Assembly: GCA_903904765.1 (NCBI GenBank) | Contig: CAIVEA010000433.1 | Location: 1 to 6,237 of the forward strand | Origin: an uncultured Chloroflexota bacterium | GTDB taxonomy: Bacteria > Chloroflexota > Anaerolineae > Aggregatilineales > Phototrophicaceae | Length of the DNA: 6,237 nucleotides | Reading direction: 5' to 3' | Part shown: positions 1 through 6,237 of the stretch, piece after piece | Layout: each line of letters starts with the position of its first letter | How positions within the stretch are numbered: position 1 is the stretch's first letter | The notes under the pieces: model-generated | Database searches by the model: none | Told to the model about the DNA's origin: nothing | What the model saw: only the letters and a program-made list of their open reading frames with translations | Position numbers and translations under genes: made by a program

Positions 1-131
1 ATTCAGTCGCCAAGCAGGATTACCCCGTTCTACAAGGTGCATTCCTGCTGCTGGCAGTCAGCGTCATCACCGCCAACATGCTCACCGATCTGCTCTATTC
101 GGCGCTCGACCCGCGCATCAAAACCGGCTAG
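1..131 (+). CDS. Dipeptide/oligopeptide ABC transporter permease, DppB/OppB type (3' end only)
   Basis: Only the last 42 codons are present, read from position 3 to the TAG at 129-131; the start lies upstream of the window. The visible part is a hydrophobic helix (around AFLLLAVSVITANMLTDLLY) followed by a short polar end, LDPRIKTG. This is the usual ending of DppB/OppB inner-membrane permeases, where the last transmembrane helix leads into a 'D-P-R' tail. In the family this subunit pairs with a DppC/OppC permease to form the translocation channel. The next gene, 7 bases downstream, is exactly such a partner, which strongly supports the call despite the short fragment. Substrate class cannot be read from this piece. 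Confidence 0.85.
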   Translation, partial: SVAKQDYPVLQGAFLLLAVSVITANMLTDLLYSALDPRIKTG

Positions 132-138
132 GCCAACC

Positions 139-1056
139 GTGAACGCACTCCGCCAGTTCTTCCGCCGCCCATCCGCCCTATTCGGCAGCATCATGCTCGG
201 CGTGGTCCTCATCGCCGCGCTGTTTGCGCCGTCCCTCGCCCCATACGACCCGTATGTGCGTGTGCAGGTGCAGCCACAGGACTTATTCGCCCCGCCAGAT
301 TCAGCGCATTTGCTTGGGCGTGACGATGCCGGCAAAGATGTGTGGAGTCAATTGCTCTACGGGGCGCGGGTGTCGCTCACCGTCGGATTCGCCGCGTCGT
401 TTGTCTCCATGTTCATCGGCACATCCGTCGGCCTCATCGCCGGCTATTATGGCGGCAGAATCGGCGGCCTGCTCATGCGAATTGTAGATTTCCTCATGGT
501 CATACCGGATTTACCGCTGATGCTAGTCATCATCGCTGTCTGGGGACGCGGCCTGACCAAAATCATTTTGGTGATCGGCCTGCTGGGATGGACATACACC
601 GCCCGGTTGGTGCGCTCACAGGTACTCTCGCTCAAAGAGCGTCAGTTCATCACCCGCGCCCGTTCCATCGGAGCAAGCAGCGTCCGCATCATCCTGCGTC
701 ACATCCTCCCACAAATCATCCCGTTGATCGTCGCGCAGACCGTGCTGGACATTTCAGCATCCATCCTCGCCGAATCATCACTCAGTTTCCTCGGCTTGGG
801 CGATCCCAACCTGATTAGCTGGGGCAGCATGCTTAACTTCGCCTTCGAGCGCGGTGTCAGCCGTCAGGCGTGGTGGTTCTTGCTCCCGCCCGGATTCGCC
901 ATCCTGTGGGTCACGCTCTCGCTCATCCTCATCGGCAGCACACTGGAGGAAATTGTCAACCCGCGCATCCGTTCCCATCACCTGTTCGATGCTCGCCGCA
1001 TGGTCGCGCTAATCTTGCCCGTGCCGCCTGAACGCCCCACCGGAAACCAGCCATGA
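139..1056 (+). CDS. Dipeptide/oligopeptide ABC transporter permease, DppC/OppC type
   Basis: A 305-residue inner-membrane channel subunit of a peptide-type ABC importer. I chose the GTG at 139: it lies 7 bases after the preceding stop, and the protein then begins with the family-typical short basic segment (NALRQFFRRPSALFG) leading into the first helix. The frame is open back to an ATG at 37, but that extension overlaps the upstream permease and reads as non-family sequence. Likely membrane helices are at about residues 14-34, 78-102, 117-135, 140-157, 193-212 and 250-268. The loop at about 173-192 (RARSIGASSVRIILRH) is the EAA motif that docks onto the ATPases. LGRDDAGKDVWSQLLYGAR before helix 2 is also typical of DppC. 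The tail runs about 27 residues past NPRIR, longer than I expect for the family. No good ribosome binding site is visible, so translation may be coupled to the upstream gene. The stop overlaps the next start (ATGA). Confidence 0.93.
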   Translation: MNALRQFFRRPSALFGSIMLGVVLIAALFAPSLAPYDPYVRVQVQPQDLFAPPDSAHLLGRDDAGKDVWSQLLYGARVSLTVGFAASFVSMFIGTSVGLIAGYYGGRIGGLLMRIVDFLMVIPDLPLMLVIIAVWGRGLTKIILVIGLLGWTYTARLVRSQVLSLKERQFITRARSIGASSVRIILRHILPQIIPLIVAQTVLDISASILAESSLSFLGLGDPNLISWGSMLNFAFERGVSRQAWWFLLPPGFAILWVTLSLILIGSTLEEIVNPRIRSHHLFDARRMVALILPVPPERPTGNQP

Positions 1057-2030
1057 CCCCCATTCTCGATGTGCAACACCTCTCGATTGACTACCTCGGT
1101 ACACGGAGTGAACCTCTACACGCCGTCGCCGATGTCAGTTTTCAGCTAGAAAAAGGGCGTTCGCTGGCGTTGGTCGGCGAATCCGGTTGCGGCAAAACCA
1201 CCACCATGCTGGCGCTGCTGCGCCTGCTACCCGCCGAAGGCCGCATCACCTCTGGCAGCGTGGTTTACGGCGGCGTAAATTTGCTCCAACTTTCCGAAGC
1301 ACAAATGCGTTCCTATCGCTGGAAACAATTGGCGATTATCTTTCAAGGCGCAATGAATGCCCTCAACCCCGTGCAGCGCATCGGCAGTCAGATCGTGGAA
1401 GCCATCCGTCTGCATGAGTCGCTACCGCACCACGCTGCCCAAACCCGGGTTCACGAATTATTTGAACTGGTCGGCATTGCCCCTGAACGTGCCACCGACT
1501 ACCCGCACCAGTTCAGCGGCGGCATGCGTCAGCGTGCCATGATTGCGATGGCGCTGGCATGCAAGCCGGAAATCCTGATCGCAGACGAACCCACCACCGC
1601 GCTTGATGTGATGATTCAGGCGCAAATCATTGATTTGCTGGAACGCCTGAAAACACAGCTTGGCCTCTCGATCATCCTCGTCACCCACGATCTAGGGGTG
1701 GTCGCCGAGATGTGTGATGATGTACTGGTCATGTACGGGGGTATGACGGCGGAATACGGCAGCGTGGACACCATCTTCAACCACCCTTTGCACCCTTACA
1801 CCAGCCGCCTGATGAGCGCCTTCCCGGATATTGATGCGCCCCGCAGCACACTCACCGCCATCCCCGGTCATCCGCCACCGTTAAACGCCCTGCCTTCGGG
1901 ATGTCGCTTCGAGCCGCGTTGTCACCGTCGCCAATCCGCCTGCGCCACCATCCCCGCTTTTAGTTGGCAGGATAGTGGTCATGCGGTGGCCTGCCACTTC
2001 CCGCAAGAGGAGACTCCCCATGTCGGCTGA
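1053..2030 (+). CDS. Peptide ABC transporter ATP-binding protein, DppD/OppD type
   Basis: A 325-residue cytoplasmic ATPase that powers the importer. Visible motifs in order: Walker A GESGCGKT (42-49), Q-loop glutamine Q98 in FQGAMNALNP, ABC signature FSGGMRQR (154-161), Walker B ILIADE with catalytic E179 (174-179), D-loop ALD (183-185) and switch histidine H212. All catalytic residues are present, so it should be active. After residue 240 comes the C-terminal extension specific to oligo/dipeptide ATPases (NHPLHPYTSRLMSAFP), ending in four cysteines, C284, C290, C297 and C314 (CX5CX6CX16C). In related Dpp/Opp ATPases this pattern holds a 4Fe-4S cluster. The start overlaps the permease stop as ATGA; only a weak purine run (GGAAA) lies upstream, suggesting translational coupling. 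The gene ends 11 bases inside the next one, its expected heterodimer partner. The substrate is probably peptides, although this subfamily also includes oligosaccharide and nickel importers. Confidence 0.95.
   Translation: MTPILDVQHLSIDYLGTRSEPLHAVADVSFQLEKGRSLALVGESGCGKTTTMLALLRLLPAEGRITSGSVVYGGVNLLQLSEAQMRSYRWKQLAIIFQGAMNALNPVQRIGSQIVEAIRLHESLPHHAAQTRVHELFELVGIAPERATDYPHQFSGGMRQRAMIAMALACKPEILIADEPTTALDVMIQAQIIDLLERLKTQLGLSIILVTHDLGVVAEMCDDVLVMYGGMTAEYGSVDTIFNHPLHPYTSRLMSAFPDIDAPRSTLTAIPGHPPPLNALPSGCRFEPRCHRRQSACATIPAFSWQDSGHAVACHFPQEETPHVG
2007..2012 (+). promoter_or_regulatory. Ribosome binding site deciding the start of the second ATPase gene
   Basis: GAGGAG lies 7 bases before the ATG at 2020, inside the end of the preceding ATPase gene. 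It is the best Shine-Dalgarno match in the window. It favours ATG 2020 over the in-frame GTG at 1975, which would add 15 residues (MVMRWPATSRKRRLP) that do not look like the family's N-terminus. Confidence 0.75.
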
Positions 2031-3033
2031 CCTCTTGCTGCGCGTCCGCGACCTACGCAAGCTCTACCCTATTCCCCGCAGCATTCTCGGCACGCTGCTG
2101 CGCCGTCCCGTCAGCCACGTACACGCCATTGACGGCATCACCTTCGATTTGGCGCGGGGCGAAATTCTAGGCTTGGTCGGCGAGTCCGGTTCGGGCAAAA
2201 GCACCACCGCCATGACGGTACTCGGTCTGCTGGAACCTACCTCCGGCAGCATCCACTTCGGTGAACGAGATGTCCACCAATGGGCGCACAGCACAGACCG
2301 CCGCGCCCTGCGCCTGCAAATGCAGATGATCTTTCAAGACCCGTATGAGGCGCTTAACCCGCGTCAAACCGTGTTCCAGATCATCGCCGAACCGCTGGAA
2401 GTTCATCACGCCGCCGCCAACACCACCGAACGCGAAACCCGCGTGATCGCGGCGCTGGCAGCCGCTGGCCTCAAACCACCGGAAAACTTCCTGCACCGTT
2501 ACCCGGAAGAACTTTCCGGCGGTCAGCGTCAGCGTATAGTGATTGCCGCCGCGCTCATCCTCAACCCGCAGTTTGTGGTAGCAGATGAACCTGTCTCGAT
2601 GCTGGATGTCTCCATCCGCGCTGAAATTTTGAACCTGCTGCGGCAGATGCGCGACGAGCGTGGCATCAGCATCCTCTACATCACCCACGACCTCGCCACC
2701 GCTGGCTTCTTCACGGATCGAATCGCCGTGATGTATTTGGGGCGCATTGTCGAGATCGGCCCGACAGCCGAAGTGATGCGCCGCCCGCGCCACCCCTACA
2801 CCCGTGCATTACTCTCCGTCATTCCTGTTCCCAACCCGCGCAAACGCCGCAAGCGGCAGATTTTGCAGGGCGAAATCCCCAACCCGATTCATATCCCTTC
2901 GGGCTGCCGATTTCACCCCCGCTGCCCGTTTGCGGATGCCCGCTGCCGCCAGAATGACCCTATACTAGAAAGTGTCGGCAATTATCACAGCGCCGCCTGC
3001 GTCCGACTAAACGAAATCGAGGAACACGCATGA
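2020..3033 (+). CDS. Peptide ABC transporter ATP-binding protein, DppF/OppF type
   Basis: A 337-residue cytoplasmic ATPase, the second nucleotide-binding subunit of the importer. The ATG at 2020 is preferred because GAGGAG sits 7 bases upstream and the protein then begins directly with the domain (LLLRVRDLRKLYPI). Motifs: Walker A GESGSGKS (54-61), Q-loop Q106 in FQDPYEALNP, signature LSGGQRQR (165-172), Walker B FVVADE with E190 (185-190), D-loop MLD (194-196) and switch histidine H223. The long stretch before H35 with LYPIPRS...LLRRP is typical of the F-type subunit, as is DEPVSMLDVSIRAEIL. The C-terminal oligopeptide extension (RRPRHPYTRALLSVIP) ends with C296, C302, C309 and C327 (CX5CX6CX17C), a predicted 4Fe-4S site. 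A basic patch, RKRRKR, lies at 274-279. Overlaps of 11 bases upstream and 4 bases downstream (ATGA) place it firmly in the operon. Both ATPases keep their catalytic glutamate, so there is no sign of one dead site. Confidence 0.95.
   Translation: MSADLLLRVRDLRKLYPIPRSILGTLLRRPVSHVHAIDGITFDLARGEILGLVGESGSGKSTTAMTVLGLLEPTSGSIHFGERDVHQWAHSTDRRALRLQMQMIFQDPYEALNPRQTVFQIIAEPLEVHHAAANTTERETRVIAALAAAGLKPPENFLHRYPEELSGGQRQRIVIAAALILNPQFVVADEPVSMLDVSIRAEILNLLRQMRDERGISILYITHDLATAGFFTDRIAVMYLGRIVEIGPTAEVMRRPRHPYTRALLSVIPVPNPRKRRKRQILQGEIPNPIHIPSGCRFHPRCPFADARCRQNDPILESVGNYHSAACVRLNEIEEHA
3019..3023 (+). promoter_or_regulatory. Ribosome binding site of the S9 peptidase gene
   Basis: GAGGA lies 6 bases before the ATG at 3030 and within the last codons of the upstream ATPase gene. 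It supports ATG 3030 as the peptidase start and means this gene can recruit ribosomes itself as well as by coupling through the ATGA overlap. Confidence 0.65.
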
Positions 3034-4880
3034 CCCCTACTCATCTTTCCCCTGAACAATTTCTAGATGCGCTGTTCACCCTGCCCCGTTTATACGGTGA
3101 ATCGGTATCGCCGGATGGCAAATGGGTGGCATGGGTCTGGCCGGGCATCGCCCCCACCACCGATATTTACGCAGCCCGAACCGACGGCTCAGAACAACCG
3201 GTACGCTTGACTGACACCAGCGAAAACTCTCATTTTGTCTCATGGACACCCGACAGCGAGTCCCTGATCGTCTCGCAGGATAGCGGCGGGAATGAGCGCG
3301 ATCAGCTTTTCCAGATCAACCTCGCACAGCCCTGTGTGTTGCACCCCCTAACCGAGCCAAACCCGAACTACTTCATTCGCGGCGGACAACTGCACCCCAA
3401 CGGGACGTGGCTGGTCTACGGCGCAAACGTTGACCCCGATAGCGGGGACGAAATCGAACCTACGCTCATCTACCGCCACGATCTCACCACTGACCAGCGC
3501 ACCGTTCTCGCCCGCCCGCAAAAAGGCGGCTACATCATCCCACGCCTGAGTCCGGCTGGCACGCACGTCCTCTACAACCGCAAAGACCAGCACCCGGCTG
3601 GCCTACAACTCTGGCTAGTAGGCATTGACGGTCAGGACGATCATGAAATCGTGAACGTGGGCGCAGATAAAAAAGTCCTCGCGCACTGGTTCCCAGACGG
3701 GCAACGCATCCTCCTCCGCGCCGAAACCGAAACCCATTACAAAGTCGGGGTATACAACCTCGCCAGCAACAGCATCCGCTGGCTGATAGACGACCCCGAA
3801 CGCAACATCGAGCAGGCTTTCATCCACCCCCGCAGTCCGGTGGTCGTACTCCGCGAAGTCCGCGATGCGGGCGTTCGCGCCAGCCTGCTGAACCCCGACA
3901 CGGGCGAAGAAACCCGCCTACCCGCGCTCACAGGCAACCTGATCCCCCTTGCACCTGTCGACGGCGAGGCATGGGTTGGCCTGTACTACACCTCACGCCA
4001 CGTCACCGATCTGGTGCGTTTCTCGCTCCTCAACTTCAAGCCGGAGTCCTTCCAAAGCCTCACCCGCGTCCGCGAACGTTCCCGCATCGCCCCGTCCGAT
4101 CTGGCGCAGGCCGAAGATTTCCGCTGGAAGTCGGTGGATGACCTCGGCATTCAGGGCTGGTTGTACCGCGCCGCCGCACCCGCACGGGGTACGATTGTCT
4201 ACGTACACGGCGGCCCAACCGCCCACCACGAGGACAAGTTCGACGCGGAAATTCAGTTCTTTGTCGCGCAGGGCTTCAATGTGTTCGACCCGAATTATCG
4301 CGGCAGCACCGGATTCAGCCGCGCCTTCACCCATGCCATCAAAGCCGATGGCTGGGGCGGACGTGAGCAGGACGATATTCGCACCGGAATCGAAGCTCTG
4401 ATCGCAGCCGGAATTGCTGAGAAAGGCAAAATCGGCATCACCGGCACATCCTACGGCGGTTACTCGTCATGGTGCGCCATCACCCGCTTTTCGCCGGACA
4501 TCCTAGCCGCCGCCGTGCCAATCTGCGGTATGACCGATCTGGTGCTGGACTACAACACCACCCGCCCCGACCTGCGCCCCTACAGCGAAGAAATGCTCGG
4601 CGGCAGCCCTGCCCAGATACCCGAAAAATATCACCAGCGTTCGCCCATCCACTTCGTCTCCAACATCAAAGGGCGCTTGCTCATCGTGCAGGGGCTGCAA
4701 GACCCCAACGTGACCCCCGAAAATGTGCGGGCGGTCAAAGCCGCGCTCGACGAACACGGCATCGAGTTCCAGATGCTAGCCTTTGACGACGAAGGACATG
4801 GCATCGCCCGCCCCAAGAATCAGAAAGTACTCTACCTGCAAATGACCGAGTTCTTTGCCGATGCGTTCGCCGGGAAATAA
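3030..4880 (+). CDS. S9 family peptidase (prolyl oligopeptidase family; dipeptidyl/acylaminoacyl-peptidase-like)
   Basis: A 616-residue serine peptidase, a usual length for this family. The N-terminal half is a beta-propeller with PD40/TolB-like strands near residues 25-37 (SVSPDGKWVAWVW), 70-84, 119-132, 171-184 and 218-231. An alpha/beta-hydrolase domain follows from about residue 365. The catalytic triad is visible: S474 in GTSYGG, D558 in QGLQDPNV and H590 in DEGHG. HGGP (393-396) supplies the oxyanion-hole region and NYRGSTGFS is the expected conserved loop. The family cleaves short peptides, often releasing dipeptides or N-acylated residues; the exact specificity cannot be read here. 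The N-terminus (MTPTHLSPEQFLDALF) has no signal peptide or membrane helix, so the enzyme should be cytoplasmic. Its start overlaps the upstream ATPase stop (ATGA), tying it to a peptide importer and suggesting it hydrolyses imported peptides. An aminopeptidase, an acylaminoacyl-peptidase or another S9C member are all possible. Confidence 0.93.
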   Translation: MTPTHLSPEQFLDALFTLPRLYGESVSPDGKWVAWVWPGIAPTTDIYAARTDGSEQPVRLTDTSENSHFVSWTPDSESLIVSQDSGGNERDQLFQINLAQPCVLHPLTEPNPNYFIRGGQLHPNGTWLVYGANVDPDSGDEIEPTLIYRHDLTTDQRTVLARPQKGGYIIPRLSPAGTHVLYNRKDQHPAGLQLWLVGIDGQDDHEIVNVGADKKVLAHWFPDGQRILLRAETETHYKVGVYNLASNSIRWLIDDPERNIEQAFIHPRSPVVVLREVRDAGVRASLLNPDTGEETRLPALTGNLIPLAPVDGEAWVGLYYTSRHVTDLVRFSLLNFKPESFQSLTRVRERSRIAPSDLAQAEDFRWKSVDDLGIQGWLYRAAAPARGTIVYVHGGPTAHHEDKFDAEIQFFVAQGFNVFDPNYRGSTGFSRAFTHAIKADGWGGREQDDIRTGIEALIAAGIAEKGKIGITGTSYGGYSSWCAITRFSPDILAAAVPICGMTDLVLDYNTTRPDLRPYSEEMLGGSPAQIPEKYHQRSPIHFVSNIKGRLLIVQGLQDPNVTPENVRAVKAALDEHGIEFQMLAFDDEGHGIARPKNQKVLYLQMTEFFADAFAGK

Positions 4881-4883
4881 CCC

Positions 4884-6237
4884 ATGACTACTGCGCCCGT
4901 CGTCTGGCATCCCGACCCTGCCGTGGTTCAGAACAGCGCCATTGGTCGTTTCATGGCGCAGCACGGGCTGAATTCTTACGAGGCGCTGCTGGCGCGTTCA
5001 CACGATACCGCATGGTTCTGGGATGCCTTCATTCGCTTCGCGGACATCCAGTTCTATCAGCCTTATTCGCAGGTGGTTGATCTTTCGCGGGGGCTGCCCT
5101 TCCCGCGCTGGTTCAACGGCGGACAGATCAACATCGTCCATAATGTGCTGGACAAATGGGCGCAAAACCCGCAAACCGCTAACCGCCCCGCCCTCCTCTG
5201 GGAAGGCGAAGACGGTGCGAAACGGCGCTTCACCTATGCCGAACTGCACACACAGGCCAACCATGCCGCCCACGCCCTGCGCGCACTCGGCCTCCAGCGC
5301 GGCGACAGGATGGGCTTGTTCATGCCCCTCATCCCCGAAACAGTGATCGCCCTATTCGGCGCGTATAAATTGGGGGCGATTGTCGTCCCACTGTTCTCCG
5401 GTTTCGGCGCAGAGGCACTCGCCCTGCGCCTGAACGATGTCGAAGCCAGAATGGTCATCACCGCCGACGGCTTCTACCGGGGCGGCAAAGCTGTCCCCCT
5501 CAAATCCACGTTGGATCACGCCCTCGAAGCCGTCCCCTCCGTGCAATCCGTCGTCATGATCCAGCGAACAGGTGGCGAAACAGGCTGGACGAATGGCAGA
5601 GATCACCACTGGTCACAGATCATCAGCGCCCGCCCTGACCACTTTGAAACTGTCCGCACGGATGCCGAAGAAATCTGCATGGTGAGCTATTCGTCTGGGA
5701 CGAGTGGCAAGCCCAAAGGCATCGTGCAGGTGCATGGCGGCGTAGCGGTCAAATCCGCCGAGTTTGGCATCCTCGTCTACGATCTGCACCCCGGTGATGT
5801 CATCTACCAGATCACCGATTTCGGCTGGATGATGGGTCAAGCGCCGCTGTTACGCGCTTTCTCCGGCGGCGCAGCAGCCTTGCTATACGAAGGGTCTCCC
5901 ACCTATCCCGACGAAAAGCGCCTGTTCCGTTTGATCGAAGATCACCACATCACCGTCTTTGGCGCGCCGGCCACCGCGCTCCGCACCCTCAAAGCCACCG
6001 TGCCGGATGCGCCACAGCAGGCCGATTTGCGTTCACTGCGCTTGCTCTCGCACACGGGTGAACCGATTGATACCGATACATGGAATTGGTACTTCGGCTG
6101 GCGTGGCGGTCAAATCCCCATCATCAACGTCAGCGGCGGCACAGAGTTGTTCGCCGAGATCATCAGTTCCACCTTCACGCAGCCGCAAAAGCCAACCTGT
6201 TTGGGGCAAACGCCTGCCATCGGTGCCTTCATCGTAG
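4884..6237 (+). CDS. AMP-forming acyl-CoA synthetase, acetyl-CoA-synthetase-like (3' end missing)
   Basis: The frame is open from ATG 4884 to the window edge: 451 residues, with perhaps 180-200 still missing compared with the family. It would activate a carboxylic acid to acyl-AMP and then acyl-CoA in the cytoplasm. An N-terminal ACAS_N-like region (about 30-90) contains WFNGGQIN at 76-83, as in acetyl- and acetoacetyl-CoA synthetases. The ATP-binding loop YSSGTSGKPKG is at 269-279. TDFGWMMGQ (311-319) corresponds to the ADVGW region of acetyl-CoA synthetases and HTGEPID (390-396) to their GEPI segment. NVSGGTEL (415-422) sits where acetyl-CoA synthetases have WWQTETGG, so the tryptophan that restricts the pocket to small acyl groups appears absent. 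The substrate may therefore be larger than acetate (inference). The C-terminal domain with the adenylation lysine is outside the window. Only 3 bases separate it from the peptidase stop, and a weak GGGA precedes it, so it is probably co-transcribed. Confidence 0.92.
   Translation, partial: MTTAPVVWHPDPAVVQNSAIGRFMAQHGLNSYEALLARSHDTAWFWDAFIRFADIQFYQPYSQVVDLSRGLPFPRWFNGGQINIVHNVLDKWAQNPQTANRPALLWEGEDGAKRRFTYAELHTQANHAAHALRALGLQRGDRMGLFMPLIPETVIALFGAYKLGAIVVPLFSGFGAEALALRLNDVEARMVITADGFYRGGKAVPLKSTLDHALEAVPSVQSVVMIQRTGGETGWTNGRDHHWSQIISARPDHFETVRTDAEEICMVSYSSGTSGKPKGIVQVHGGVAVKSAEFGILVYDLHPGDVIYQITDFGWMMGQAPLLRAFSGGAAALLYEGSPTYPDEKRLFRLIEDHHITVFGAPATALRTLKATVPDAPQQADLRSLRLLSHTGEPIDTDTWNWYFGWRGGQIPIINVSGGTELFAEIISSTFTQPQKPTCLGQTPAIGAFIV

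Noticed and set aside
37..138. Upstream extension of the DppC-like permease to an ATG at 37
   Set aside because: The extra 34 residues overlap the end of the DppB-like gene in another frame and are Cys/Ser/Pro-rich, unlike any permease N-terminus; GTG 139 fits much better.
1975..2019. GTG at 1975 as start of the second ATPase
   Set aside because: It adds 15 residues unlike the family, whereas ATG 2020 has a strong ribosome binding site 7 bases upstream.
2167..2793. Long minus-strand open frame (208 codons) opposite the second ATPase gene
   Set aside because: It lies wholly opposite a gene with every ABC ATPase motif, its translation shows no recognisable domain, and long antisense frames are common opposite GC-rich genes.
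3993..4334. Minus-strand open frame of 113 codons opposite the S9 peptidase
   Set aside because: No domain, no ribosome binding site recognised, and the opposite strand encodes the conserved HGGP and NYRGS region of the hydrolase.
4881..4883. Possible transcription terminator or promoter between peptidase and ligase
   Set aside because: Only 3 bases separate the genes and I saw no hairpin followed by a T run around the junction.
5959..6237. Plus-strand open frame of 92 codons ending in TAG at the window edge
   Set aside because: It is out of frame with the acyl-CoA synthetase, whose own frame carries conserved motifs through the same bases (HTGEPID, NVSGGTEL); the Arg/Ser/Pro-rich product looks like a shadow.

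Overview
The window is one dense, plus-strand gene cluster with no non-coding stretch longer than 7 bases. It starts inside an ABC-transporter permease gene and ends inside an acyl-CoA synthetase gene. The base composition is moderately GC-rich throughout. Gene starts overlap preceding stops (two ATGA junctions and one 11-base overlap), which is typical of a bacterial operon. Peptide-type ABC genes next to a cytosolic S9 peptidase, together with details such as the DEPVSMLD segment in the second ATPase, would fit Chloroflexota or a similar free-living heterotroph. That placement is an impression from protein style, not a demonstrated assignment.

Layout: (1) positions 1-131, the end of a DppB/OppB-type permease; (2) 139-1056, a DppC/OppC-type permease starting at GTG; (3) 1053-2030, a DppD/OppD-type ATPase; (4) 2020-3033, a DppF/OppF-type ATPase; (5) 3030-4880, a prolyl-oligopeptidase-family (S9) serine peptidase with a beta-propeller and a complete Ser-Asp-His triad; (6) 4884 to the window end, an acetyl-CoA-synthetase-like acyl-CoA ligase (451 codons present, 3' end missing). 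No convincing promoter, terminator, RNA gene, repeat, mobile element or CRISPR array was seen.

Reading the genes together (inference): the two permeases and two ATPases form the membrane core of a dipeptide/oligopeptide importer; its solute-binding protein is not in the window and would be expected upstream. The peptidase has no signal peptide, so it could cleave imported peptides in the cytoplasm. The acyl-CoA ligase may activate a carboxylic acid arising from amino-acid breakdown. Its acyl-pocket motif differs from that of true acetyl-CoA synthetase, which suggests a substrate larger than acetate. The parts are known families. The most interesting aspect is their tight co-arrangement as a possible peptide-scavenging unit, not a clearly new system.
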